From an uncultured Chlorobiaceae bacterium (GTDB lineage Bacteria; Bacteroidota; Chlorobiia; Chlorobiales; Chlorobiaceae), in NCBI GenBank assembly GCA_903866255.1, contig CAIPMW010000071.1:1-43765 (forward strand): a stretch of 43,765 nt of DNA, given 5' to 3'. The position numbers and the translations under genes were made by a program. The notes under the pieces were generated by a model. It was not told the DNA's origin and did not search any database. It saw nothing but the letters and a program-made list of their open reading frames with translations. How positions within the stretch are numbered: the stretch's first letter is position 1; the number at the start of each line of letters is the position of its first letter. Below, piece by piece: positions 16,701 to 25,700 of this stretch.

Positions 16701-18391
16701 GAACTTTTGAGGGATATGGTAATGCGTGCTTGAGCCATGATGGCAAATTTATCGTATTATGTACTGACCAGACCCTCGTGCTCCTAAAGATTGAATCAGG
16801 AGATTGTCTCTACACTCTTGATATAGAGGACATACGCTCTGTGAACTTTAGTGTAGATGGTCAATATATTTTGTCAATTAGCTATTGCAATAGCCACATA
16901 TTAAAAGTGTTGGATACCGCAACTGGTGGTTGTATTCGTACTATTGTGAGGGCTGATTATTTGAGAACTGGATTGAGCTTTTGTACAGGTGGTAGATATG
17001 CTTTATCATCAGGTGCAGAAATAAATATTACAGAGGATAGCGGTTTTAAATTATGGGATATAAAAACAGGAAAGTGCCACCGTACAGTTTATGGTTGGTT
17101 TGATGCCTGTTTAAGCAAGGACGGTAGATACGTTTTAACATGGAATCCTTTTGAAGGGACGATTGGTCTTTGGGAAATACCAAAAAGAAATTTTTTTTAT
17201 CACGCCAAATTACAATTATCCGATTTAAATACTTTTGAGGAGATAAAAAAAAGACAAGATTATCTACGCTTATCAATGCAGGAAGTCACACAGATGATCC
17301 AAGTGAGAAAGTACTCTGTTGCTTTTGCATTACTTTATAGTAAATGGGAGAAGGCTGATTTCTATGAGAATAACGATTTGTTAAAAAAATATCAAGAGCT
17401 TTATTCTCTATCAAATAATAGGATCCTGTCATTTTATTATGAAAAGAATGTTTTCACTGATAATAAATACTACATGTTTTATCCCTGTTTTACTGTTGAT
17501 GGCAAATATGTTTTGACCGGGATCCAAGGTGGTATGGTTAAGCTGTGGAATGTAGAGAGCGGAGAATGTTTTCGTAGTTTTGACGGTCATAATATGACAG
17601 TCACCTCTGTGTGTATTAGTGTTGACAATAGATATATTTTGTCAGGTGATGATGAGGGCATGCTTAAGCTGTGGAGTGTAGAAACTGGTGAGTGTTTACG
17701 TTATTTTTCTGGACACAGTAATACCGTTTCCTCTATGTGTTTCAGTGCGGACGGTAAATATATCTCAACGGGGAGTGATGACGGAACACTAAAGCTATGG
17801 GATGTAGAGACTGGTGAGTGTTTATCTGATTTTGATGGGCATAGTGAGAGGATCACTTGTGTGATTTTTAGTTCTGATTGCCGTTATGTTTTGTCGGGAA
17901 GTTATGATCAGACACTCAAACTTTGGGATAGAGAGTCCGGTCAATTTCTTCGCGTCTTTGAGGGGCATAGTATAGAAAATCGCTGGTGGCGTGGTGTTCT
18001 CTCAGTAAGCTTTAGTGCCAACGGCCAATATGTTTTGTCAGGGAGTGATGACGGAACACTCAAGTTTTGGGATAGAGAAACGGGAGAATGTTTACGCAGC
18101 ATATCCATAAAACATACTATTTCAAAATCTTCTGGCTCTCCGACTACGGCATTATGTTTTAGTGCTGATGGTGCTTATGCCTTATCAGGAAGTGCTGATG
18201 ATACACATAAACTGTGGGATGTAAATAAAGGGACTTGTCTAAAAATTGCTGAGGGTGTAGGTTTTACTGATGGCAACCATAATGTTTCATTCGTGAGTTT
18301 AAGTAGAGATGGTCGATATGCTTTATCAATAGGTTACAGTTGCAAAATTAGGCTATTTCGACTTATATGGAAATTGGAGTTTGACGAGTAG
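13712..18391 (+). CDS. Ser/Thr protein kinase with TPR and ~22 WD40 repeats
   Basis: About 1559 residues from ATG 13712, which overlaps the previous stop; ATG 13733 (MSLFKDL) is also possible. After a ~90-residue polar linker comes a Hanks-type kinase with Lys127 in FAIKQP, HRDIKPTN (about 220) and DFGLVGG (about 240), then TPR-like helices (NNQGYSYYELGNMEEARRCF). The rest is WD40: I count about 15 blades with motifs such as LKLWDIETGICLHTF, a ~100-residue charged helical linker, then about 7 blades ending near the C-terminus. This fits three propellers or so. No membrane segment is seen. The kinase appears catalytically competent. The WD40 part probably senses or scaffolds a partner. Confidence 0.92.
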   Translation: MIKRISVMSLFKDLQNFFHKEKQLPVTTVEPQAKAQNYPDAQPKKVVPQEEKKETPVGATVLRQESEPQIPDSHALPQEETNVKNSSGYNIGELIDNRYKIESIMSGSMGYVYISKDTRQRITFAIKQPKNALLGDHELFARVVQEADAWTRLGMHPNIAYCYFVKAIAGVPHIFIEYVDGGSLEEWISDRRCADYQVGLDMAVQFCHGMERAHERGMIHRDIKPTNILVTQGGLVKVTDFGLVGGVKTSGSAGAAGDLHGTRMGDTMGTPAYMPPEQWNDPRQKSSEAPDGVWQESDVYSFGVCLWEMFCGRRPYELSIGVMGKPPEPRELRRDIPDTLRELLLKSVELDRKKRQKNFRELTEELNKVYQELYGSEAPSYQLELHDTTADELNNQGYSYYELGNMEEARRCFEEAIKANSTNPEAVFNLSLIQWRAGEIDDIEVLRRVNNCLSNPTNRKDKIVELLSLVHAERCDPALAKNILLEYPGRFDEIFGDTTLGSIDLKWSLMRQFCCVNSATLTPDGRYALLAGGEDDFIGRGIGGLELWDMKSGKHLRTIDSGIRDIITLLALSADGRYALCSGGCSLSLLDIESGKCLRIFKHESSPGCFLSGCFSADGRYVLSAGGSMLKAWDIESGNCIFTTELERNFHEAEISVSLSSEGRYALSKEKDHEQSGGGVMLKLWDIETGICLHTFAHYVSVCFSADGRYAFGRRYFGRYAFEAPSKRPELWDIETGKLLRTFDGDDTFSECIHVDAQYALSMTSEKTLQIWDVETGKCLRTLKGVGVPICFSPNNRYAVLKKNTQTLMLFEIKTGQSLHSFDGSDNKVTSLSFSADGKFVFGIVRQDLEVRLKLWDVETGACVRTIKRNGHSSISKVCFDTNGRYALSAGGGYGDGSIKLWDIANGNCLRTLWGHKDHNSIHSVILSNKGEYALSASEDNTLKCWDIETGNCLHTLDIEHLRAVSFSADGKLALSGGSYGDNVFKLWEIESGQCLRTFEGYGNACLSHDGKFIVLCTDQTLVLLKIESGDCLYTLDIEDIRSVNFSVDGQYILSISYCNSHILKVLDTATGGCIRTIVRADYLRTGLSFCTGGRYALSSGAEINITEDSGFKLWDIKTGKCHRTVYGWFDACLSKDGRYVLTWNPFEGTIGLWEIPKRNFFYHAKLQLSDLNTFEEIKKRQDYLRLSMQEVTQMIQVRKYSVAFALLYSKWEKADFYENNDLLKKYQELYSLSNNRILSFYYEKNVFTDNKYYMFYPCFTVDGKYVLTGIQGGMVKLWNVESGECFRSFDGHNMTVTSVCISVDNRYILSGDDEGMLKLWSVETGECLRYFSGHSNTVSSMCFSADGKYISTGSDDGTLKLWDVETGECLSDFDGHSERITCVIFSSDCRYVLSGSYDQTLKLWDRESGQFLRVFEGHSIENRWWRGVLSVSFSANGQYVLSGSDDGTLKFWDRETGECLRSISIKHTISKSSGSPTTALCFSADGAYALSGSADDTHKLWDVNKGTCLKIAEGVGFTDGNHNVSFVSLSRDGRYALSIGYSCKIRLFRLIWKLEFDE

Positions 18392-18444
18392 AGTGCTGTG
18401 TATCTTATTGTTATGATGAAGTTTCCGAGTACAATAAATATTTT

Positions 18445-19209
18445 ATGAATTTTTTCCATAGAAAAAAAACAAGCGGTGGCAACTCCGTTTACGGCATGAC
18501 GGATGTCGGCAAGAAACGAGCTGGCAATGAAGATGCCTATCTGATATTCCCTGAAAAACCATTCTATATCGTTTCAGACGGCATGGGTGGGCATAATGCT
18601 GGTGAAGTTGCCAGCAAAACAGCCCTCAAAGCAATAGAGAATTTTTTTGCCAACATTGACATATCTGCAATTCCTGAAAACTTGATTCGCGACACCATGG
18701 CAGATGCTGTTTTTGCTGCCAACAAAGAGGTTTGGGAGAAAAGCAGATCAATGCCAGAATATTCAGGCATGGGATGCACTTTGGCTATGGTATTCCTCGA
18801 TAAAAATACTCTTCATGTATGCCATATCGGAGATTCGAGAGTTTATGTGATTGATCATAAAGAGATTATTCAGATAACAACGGATCATTCTGTCGTTATG
18901 GAGCTGGTAAAAGCCGGACAAATATCCAAAGAGGAGGCACGAAAAAGTACTCTCAAAAACCAGCTTACTCGTGCTCTTGGCATCTCCTCTGAGGCTAATC
19001 TTGAGTACACCAAGCAACAGGTTAAAATGGGTGATACCATTCTTCTCTGCACCGATGGTCTTTGGGATATGTTGACCGATGATGAAATATATACGGTTGT
19101 CAAAAAAGGTGGCACACCTGAACAATGTTGTTCGAGGCTGATTCGTATGGCAAACGATACAGGAGGTGATGATAACATAACGGTTATAGTTGCTCGAATA
19201 ACCGATTAA
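18445..19209 (+). CDS. PP2C-family Ser/Thr phosphatase
   Basis: A 254-residue PPM/PP2C phosphatase with the metal-binding motifs in order: GKKRAGNEDAYLI, SDGMGGHNAGE, MGCTLAMVFL, HIGDSRVYVI, LLCTDGLWDML and GGDDNITVIVARI. All the aspartates that hold the two metal ions are present. Length and motif order match the bacterial PrpC/Stp type that reverses Hanks-type kinase phosphorylation. It lies 53 nt after the kinase-WD40 gene. The last part of the gene is duplicated at 26384-26424, on the other side of an inserted 7-kb module, before the FHA-kinase gene with which it was probably once contiguous. Confidence 0.94.
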   Translation: MNFFHRKKTSGGNSVYGMTDVGKKRAGNEDAYLIFPEKPFYIVSDGMGGHNAGEVASKTALKAIENFFANIDISAIPENLIRDTMADAVFAANKEVWEKSRSMPEYSGMGCTLAMVFLDKNTLHVCHIGDSRVYVIDHKEIIQITTDHSVVMELVKAGQISKEEARKSTLKNQLTRALGISSEANLEYTKQQVKMGDTILLCTDGLWDMLTDDEIYTVVKKGGTPEQCCSRLIRMANDTGGDDNITVIVARITD

Positions 19210-19276
19210 CGACAGTGCTCCATGAAACTGATTCTTGAAGTCATCAAGGGATCGGAAAGTGGCAAACAGTTTGAAT
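19169..19276 (+). repeat. 108-bp direct repeat, left copy
   Basis: It spans the end of the PP2C gene and the first ~18 codons of an FHA-kinase gene. It matches 26384-26491 over 108 bases with about 8 differences and no gaps by eye. Together the two copies bracket the 7.1-kb inserted module. Confidence 0.9.
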
Positions 19277-19329
19277 CAGTCGTTGCGATTGCCGAGAGGA
19301 GGTTGGAAATAGTGTTGGCAATCCAGTAG
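19222..19329 (+). pseudogene. 5' remnant of the FHA-kinase gene
   Basis: The start MKLILEVIKGSESGKQFE is nearly the same as the N-terminus of the intact FHA-kinase at 26437. After codon 18 the sequence diverges and stops at 19327-19329. The PP2C-to-start spacing (12 nt) is preserved. The remnant shows that the FHA-kinase gene originally followed the phosphatase here. From 19330 to 19451 no gene is seen. Confidence 0.8.
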
Positions 19330-19451
19330 TATTTGTTGTAACTCGTTTTCGTCTTAAAACAGCTCTATTCTTTTGAATGTTAAGGTTTTGGCGTTTTAAT
19401 TATGGATATTTATTGAGGCAACTTTTAAAATAACAGCGGAATTTTTTACGA

Positions 19452-19877
19452 ATGAACCTTGATTTTTTTGATGCTCATGAACGCCATTGGGAGGACGCTC
19501 AACTCTTGGAGCGTAACGGTCGACTTCCCAATGCGGATCAATTGTATGGTGTGTCTGCCGAGTGTGGGCTCAAGCGTTTGATGATTTATTTTGGCATGAA
19601 ACTTGTCCCCGATTCGTTAACGGGTATAGACAAGCCGGCTGATAAAAACGACAAGGTTCATGCTAACAAGATCTGGAGTCAATATCAGTCACATTTATCA
19701 GGTGCCTTAGCCTCTCGCTATACTCTTCCAAAACTGAATCCCTTTTCTGACTGGAATGTCGATCAGCGATATGCGCATAGAAATAATTTTGACAGTACTC
19801 GACTTGCAAATCATCGGACAGGTACAGAGCTTGTTCGGGTATTGATCGCTAACGCCAAACTGGATGGTCTCCTATGA
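19452..19877 (+). CDS. Small alpha-helical protein, possibly HEPN-like
   Basis: 141 residues. The N-terminal half (HERHWEDAQLLERNGRLPNA, then DQLYGVSAECGLKRLMIYFG) has the helix pattern of HEPN-like proteins, but I do not find a clean R-x4-6-H RNase motif; DQRYAHRNN is the nearest. The assignment is therefore tentative and an inactive or unrelated helical protein is possible. The stop overlaps the start of the ParA-like ATPase (ATGA), so the genes are translationally coupled. It is the first gene of the inserted module. Confidence 0.6.
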   Translation: MNLDFFDAHERHWEDAQLLERNGRLPNADQLYGVSAECGLKRLMIYFGMKLVPDSLTGIDKPADKNDKVHANKIWSQYQSHLSGALASRYTLPKLNPFSDWNVDQRYAHRNNFDSTRLANHRTGTELVRVLIANAKLDGLL

Positions 19878-21181
19878 GCACATTTGATGAAATTCTTCCT
19901 GACCTGACAAAAATATTTAACCCTTTTCAGGAGGATGTTACCAAAATGAAACCCGTTCTCGTCAATCGTGACCTGAATGGCAGGGTACGTCTTATCGTGG
20001 ACGAGAAATGGGAAGAGAATGAGCATCAGCACATTGTTCTTGATGAAATGGCCTCAAAAATTAACGAAGAACTTGGTTCCCATGCTTATCCCGCAAAGCA
20101 GGCCGTGTTGTTTGAACCCGATATTGATGATTTCTTGAAGAGAGAGAGCTGCTTCCAGCTTGAAGGTATCAGCGATGTTTTTGTTATTGATCGTCTGGCG
20201 GTAGAGGGAAATTGGTCTCGCATTTCCGATTTGACAGCATCTGTACCACGCACGGTTTTTTTCTCAATCAAGGGTGGTGTCGGGCGATCAACTGCACTTG
20301 CCGCAACGGCATGGGCATTGGCTGAGCAAGGCAAAAAAGTATTGGTTCTTGATCTGGATTTAGAATCACCGGGACTCTCTTCGGCGTTACTTCCCGAAGA
20401 TCGGCGCCCCTTTTATGGTATTACTGATTGGCTTGTCGAAGATTTGGTCAACAATGGTGATGTGGTGTTTGAAAACATGGTTGCCACAAGTGCCTTATCG
20501 CATAATGGAGAAATATTGGTGGTTCCAGCGCATGGGGCAAATCCTGGTGAGTATATCGCCAAACTTGGCCGTGTCTGGATGCCCAAAATTGATTCAGATG
20601 GAAAGCGTCATTCCTGGTCAGATCGTCTGCGCCGATTGCTGGATGCCCTTGAAGCGCGGTGGCAACCTGATGTGACCTTGATCGACTCTCGTGCAGGCAT
20701 TGACGAAGTTGCATCAGCGTGTATCACCGAACTCTCGGCATCCACAATCCTCCTTTTTGCAATTGATGGAGACCAGACTTGGTCAGGTTATCGTGTGTTA
20801 TTTCAACACTGGAACAGAACGGGCGTTGTGCGTGACATTCGTGAGCGGCTCCAGATTGTTGGTGCAATGATTCCTGAAGTTGGAACGGAGGAGTATGTTG
20901 ATGGTTTGCTGGAACGGGCCTGGGATATTTTTTCGGAAGAACTCTACGATGAAGTGCCTGCGGGGAAAATTTCAGGTGAAGATAGCGTGTGGAGCTACGA
21001 TCAGTTTGACCAGAGCGCACCACACTACCCATGGGAGGTGAAATGGCATAGAAGCTTTGCTGTTTTGAAAAGTTTACATGGTCGTTTGAAAGATATTGAT
21101 CCTGAAATGGTGAAAGTGCTTTTTGGCCCTTTGATTGCTGGCGTGGAACTTTCAATTGAAATTGATGGAGGTTCACAATGA
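19874..21181 (+). CDS. ParA/MinD-like deviant Walker ATPase
   Basis: 435 residues. The deviant Walker A is SIKGGVGRSTALAA (Lys133), followed by VLVLDLDLESPGLSS and, for Walker B, DVTLIDSRAGIDEVA. These mark the SIMIBI class ATPases that usually dimerise with ATP. An N-terminal ~115-residue extension (MSTFDEILPDLTKIFNPFQE) precedes the ATPase domain and has no recognisable family. No ParB partner is present, so partition is unlikely. Location between the helical protein and the P-loop ATPase, with 4-nt overlaps on both sides, indicates a complex or a shared pathway. Confidence 0.82.
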   Translation: MSTFDEILPDLTKIFNPFQEDVTKMKPVLVNRDLNGRVRLIVDEKWEENEHQHIVLDEMASKINEELGSHAYPAKQAVLFEPDIDDFLKRESCFQLEGISDVFVIDRLAVEGNWSRISDLTASVPRTVFFSIKGGVGRSTALAATAWALAEQGKKVLVLDLDLESPGLSSALLPEDRRPFYGITDWLVEDLVNNGDVVFENMVATSALSHNGEILVVPAHGANPGEYIAKLGRVWMPKIDSDGKRHSWSDRLRRLLDALEARWQPDVTLIDSRAGIDEVASACITELSASTILLFAIDGDQTWSGYRVLFQHWNRTGVVRDIRERLQIVGAMIPEVGTEEYVDGLLERAWDIFSEELYDEVPAGKISGEDSVWSYDQFDQSAPHYPWEVKWHRSFAVLKSLHGRLKDIDPEMVKVLFGPLIAGVELSIEIDGGSQ

Positions 21182-22617
21182 CTCCGTCCAACAATCAAAT
21201 GATCCGACAAGCGATTATTGAAACTCTGCCAAATGATAGAGTACCCGATAAACGATCGCTCTATATTCCCCCTTCTCACCTCAAGGCTCTGCGTCTGGAA
21301 TGTAGCCTGGTAATCGGGGCTCGGGGTGTGGGTAAAACATTCTGGAATGCGGCGCTTAATTCCACGGAAATAAGGAAGATGCTGGGAGAATTGGTACCTG
21401 ATCTTTCCCGGGTGGAAGTATGGACAGGATTTGGTGAGCGCTCCGACCTTGATGCTTATCCGGATCCAGATGTTTTTGATGCTCTTCTGTCAAAAAAATT
21501 TTCAGCTTATCATATTTGGCGTGCCGTGCTTGGTCGCTGGGCAGCAAATATTGTTTCAGAAAATATACCATGCAACTCTTGGGACGAATCGGTCGCGTGG
21601 GTTATAAATGACCCCGAATGTTTTGGCAGGTTACTCGAACGTGTCAACGATTTTTTTAGTATACAGAAGAAGCATGGGTTGATTGTTTTTGATGCTCTTG
21701 ATCGTTCACGTGCCGAGTGGCAAACGATGGATACGATTGTAAGGGATTTATTACGTGTGGTGTTATCTCTTAAGCGGTACCCATTTTTACATGGCAAAAT
21801 ATTTTTACGTGAGGATCAGTTTGCTCGACGCCAGATTGCCGACTTTCCTGATGCATCGAAATTGCTTTCAACAAGGGGTGATTTGACTTGGGCACTGCAC
21901 GATCTGCATGGATTGCTCTGGCAATTATTCTGTAACGGAACAGATATTCATGGTCAGATATTGCGAAAAATTTACGAGGATGGAGTTGGATCTCCACCTG
22001 ATGTTAATGTAGATGTATGGTCGATCAGCGATAGTGTGAAAAAGGATGAACAAGTTCAACGCTCCCTTTTTGCAAAAATTGCTGGCGAATGGATGGGTCG
22101 AGATCGTCGGCGTGGTGTGCCATATTTATGGTCAGTCGGGCATCTCGCTGATGGGCAAGGTCGTACTTCACCACGCTCTTTTCTTGCTGCTATCCGCGTT
22201 GCAGCAGAAGAGACCGAGGCTTGTTATCCATATCATCTCTTGCCATTGCATTATGAGAGTATTAAATGCGGAGTACAAAACGCATCAGGTATCAGGGTGG
22301 CGGAAATGGCAGAGGATTATCCTTGGGTAAAAAGGCTAATGCCGAAATTGCAGGGTTTGACCGTACCTTGTACATTTGATGTTATTCAGGAACGCTGGTG
22401 TGATGCCTTCGGAAGCGATCCGAAAACAATATCATTTACAGGATTACCACCAGAGCACGTCGATGCGGAGTGGTATGGTATTCGTCAAGACCTTGAGGCC
22501 CTCGGTATTTTTGAATCGATGAAAGATGGCCGAGTCAATATGCCTGATCTGTACCGCGTTGGTTTTGGCTTGGGCCGTCGGGGAGGAGTTAAGCCCGCAG
22601 CAAAAACAAGGTATTAG
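21178..22617 (+). CDS. P-loop ATPase of the inserted module
   Basis: 479 residues. Walker A is GARGVGKT (47-54) and a Walker B-like strand reads GLIVFDALDRS. The rest resembles STAND/AAA-type ATP-binding proteins in general layout (ALHDLHGLLWQLFCNG, SPRSFLAAIRVAAEETEACY, then a helical C-terminus), but I do not recognise a named family. The start overlaps the ParA-like stop. The C-terminal ~80 residues look like a winged-helix (DVIQERWCDAFGSDPKTISF, LEALGIFE). It is probably the partner of the two preceding genes. Confidence 0.75.
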   Translation: MTPSNNQMIRQAIIETLPNDRVPDKRSLYIPPSHLKALRLECSLVIGARGVGKTFWNAALNSTEIRKMLGELVPDLSRVEVWTGFGERSDLDAYPDPDVFDALLSKKFSAYHIWRAVLGRWAANIVSENIPCNSWDESVAWVINDPECFGRLLERVNDFFSIQKKHGLIVFDALDRSRAEWQTMDTIVRDLLRVVLSLKRYPFLHGKIFLREDQFARRQIADFPDASKLLSTRGDLTWALHDLHGLLWQLFCNGTDIHGQILRKIYEDGVGSPPDVNVDVWSISDSVKKDEQVQRSLFAKIAGEWMGRDRRRGVPYLWSVGHLADGQGRTSPRSFLAAIRVAAEETEACYPYHLLPLHYESIKCGVQNASGIRVAEMAEDYPWVKRLMPKLQGLTVPCTFDVIQERWCDAFGSDPKTISFTGLPPEHVDAEWYGIRQDLEALGIFESMKDGRVNMPDLYRVGFGLGRRGGVKPAAKTRY

Positions 22618-22688
22618 ATGCGGGTCGTGCTGTTTTCTCTTTGCGACAAGGTGAATGTACCTCCAACGTTGAAAAACTCCAAACCTTT

Positions 22689-22766
22689 ATGGCACACGAG
22701 TAAGCCAATGCCCGCATCAAAATCAACAGGCTGCTTGAAGAGGTTGGCTGCTTTTTTCAGATTTAA
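22689..22766 (+). pseudogene. Possible type I restriction R-subunit N-terminal remnant
   Basis: Between the P-loop ATPase and the HD/Hsp90 gene, one frame reads MAHE, a stop codon, ANARIKINRLLEEVGCFFQI and a second stop. The pattern ARIKIN-LLEE-G resembles the start of HsdR-like helicase subunits. It is short and broken, so the call rests on weak similarity alone. The surrounding gap (22618-22786) otherwise holds a 7-bp inverted repeat (ATGCGGG near 22619, CCCGCAT near 22712). Confidence 0.3.
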
Positions 22767-22786
22767 CGACTCAGTTCAAGAAAATC

Positions 22787-25700
22787 ATGGCTAAAATTGA
22801 ATTTCCGAAATTACTGAAGCAGTTACTGGAAGAGAGCAATCTTCAGGCACCACTACGCGCACTTGCTGACCAGATTGGAATTATACTTTCGGACAATAAA
22901 CTCCCTTTTTTTCCCGATTACACCGATCATGGTATTGAACATGTTAATCGTGTATTACAGTTCGAGATTGATGAACTTGTGCCGTCAGATGTTTGGTCTC
23001 GGCCCCGTTTGCTCTGCGATGCCGATGCCGCAGTAATTATCGGTGCCACTCTTTTGCATGACATCGCCATGCACATGCGTGAGGATGGATTCAGGGAACT
23101 CGTCCGTTCAGATTCCCGGTTTAAACCGCTCCGTTGGTTCAAAAATGCTCAAGAAGGTCATGCTGCCGATCGCCCTTGGCATGAACTGTGGGAGGAGTAT
23201 ACTCTTGAAGCAAAGCGATTTAGCGAACGTGAGTTAGCCAAAATTATTGGTGAGAAGGAGGCGGGTATCTGGAAATTCCATCAGCTTCCAGATGAAATTG
23301 ACCAATGGGTGGGAAACCATTACCTGATTATTGGAGAGTTTATCCGCCGTCATCATGCACGGATAGCTCATGAAATAGCGATCTATGGCTTTCCCGGTCT
23401 GCCAGTTGGCTCAGGTGAGCATCAGTTTCCGGAAATGGGTACGGAAAAAGGTCACCATTTGGGACGGCTTGCGGATTTGATTGGACTCACGGCACGATCA
23501 CATGGCATGAATCTCCGAACGTGCAAATCTTATTTGGACTGGAAATATAACGGAACGCCAAGACCGATGGGCACCGCAGTACTCTATCCCATGGCATTAT
23601 TGCGTGTTGCCGATTACTTTCAGATTGACAGGCAGCGTGCTCCAGCTCTTCTTCTCCAACTCAGGAATCCCCAAAGTCCAGTTTCGGTGCAGGAATGGGA
23701 AAAGCACCTTGCCGTGCTGGACATCTGCCCAGCGACTGACCCTCGTGGCAAGATGGTTATGGTTCGCGAAGATATCTGCCTTTCATTGTACCTCCAGCTT
23801 CAGGAACTTCTGAAAAAAATGCAGGTTGAGCTGGATCATTCCACCGCTGTTTTGGATGAGGCTTATGGCACGAGGAATGACCTTGGGCTTGATCAGCTTA
23901 ACCTTTCTATTCGGAGGGTTTACTCGAATTTGCACGATACGGTCTTTCGTGACAACCTGCCTTATGTACCGGAGCAAACGGGATTTCGAGTAGACCCGAA
24001 TCTGCTTACCCTGCTTGTTGAACCGCTGTATGGGAAACATCCTGGTGTGGGAGTGCGTGAGTTGATGCAGAATGCTGTTGATGCCGTCTGCGAACTTGAG
24101 GTATGGTCTAAAGCTCACGATGTTGACATCAAGTTGCTTGATCTGCCCGAACAAGATGGTGATGTACTGATTGAGTTCATCGAACGGGAAGACAGTACAT
24201 GGGTTCTTCGTGTTTGTGACAGAGGCATTGGTATGACAAGCGATACGATCAAGAACTACTTTTTGCGTGCTGGTGCATCGTTCCGTAACAGTGAGGAGTG
24301 GATGAAAGAGTTTGTTGGTGACGATGGTAAGCCGCGTTTAGCGCGTGCCGGAAGGTTCGGAATTGGGGCTTTTGCCGTTTTTCTCCTCGGAGACTCTTTT
24401 CGCTTGTGGACACGACATTCTGGTGCGGACAAGTCTGAAGGATACATGATAGCTGCTTTGGCTGACAGTCAGCTTATCGAGATACAGCGAAATCCTAACT
24501 TGCCTGTGGGGACAACGGTTGAAGTGGATATGAACGATGAAACTGTGAATGTGTTTCTTCTGGCAAATGAAATAGAGTTATATAAAATATTCGATAGAGA
24601 AATTGCAGATGAGTCAGACTGGTTTTGCTGGAGTTGGCCCAACGTTGTAAGACGTGTTGTTTTCATGGATAACACAAAACTATTGAAACAAAAATATGTT
24701 TTACCTGATTTCAGAGACAATTTACCATCGGAATGGTCAGAAATTCACCCACCAGGATTCGACGCGGTCTATTGGACATTTGAAAATGCACCATCGCTTT
24801 CGTGCAATGGCTTAAGGATTGCGGAGCCTATTTCTGAACCTTATATTATGTTCAGCGATGGTATGTTGGAATGGTCTCAAGAAACGCAACTAAGGATTCC
24901 AAGCATTGCTGTCCGCGACAGTGAGGCCAATTTACCTTTGACTATCCAGCGTTATGCGCTCTCACAGAGAACCGTTTCATTCATTGATGCGTTGGCCCGT
25001 GACATTACACTCTCCTTTATCGCATACGCACTTGTTTGTGGGCCAACATCTTGCGTCGAAGCGATGTCATTATTGGTACGAAGACATCCTCTTGTAATGG
25101 AGCCGATTATAAAGCAGTCTAACCATAACGATTACTATCCTGTATTTGCTATGAGTTTTTTGAAATGGTGTGCGACGTCCAATGAAATGGTACCCGCAGA
25201 CGCATACCTCTATTCTCTTTTAAAAAAGGAGTCATGTTTAGTTTTTGGTGCTTTGTTTTTTCATCCACGAGTAATCCACCCTTTCACTTCTCAGCATGTT
25301 AGTGAATCTGTGATTGGACAGATGTCTGAAACAGGGTGTACCATGCTTCACTGGTCTTGCGCAATACAAGCTGACGATGACAATGATCGAGAAAAAGTTA
25401 TCGGATGGGGAGCGGAGCTTTTTGAAGATTTTACTTGTGAGGGCTTGGCCGTCTTGGGTCATGAGCTACAGGCATCCCGAGTTCTGGTCTCAGCAGGCAA
25501 TGGATTTGAATTGGACAGTACTTCATCTGATGAAGATTGTGCTGTTTGGCGGACAATAGGCGGTACTGCCTCTTGGCCTTGGTTTGAATCTGGGAAGGGA
25601 GTCCTTGAACCAAGTATTTCTTTGGAAACCGTGCTTAAGGAGTTGGAATCGAAAAATGAATCAAACCCTGATATTATTTGTGCTTACGTGGCAGAAATCA

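Noticed and set aside
15244-18391. CRISPR-like or tandem DNA repeat array
   Set aside because: The periodic signal is explained by codons of WD40 blades; units are ~120-150 bases, divergent and coding. No CRISPR array was seen in the window.
19874-21181. Plasmid or chromosome partition locus
   Set aside because: The ParA-like ATPase has no ParB or centromere-like repeats next to it and is coupled to unrelated genes.
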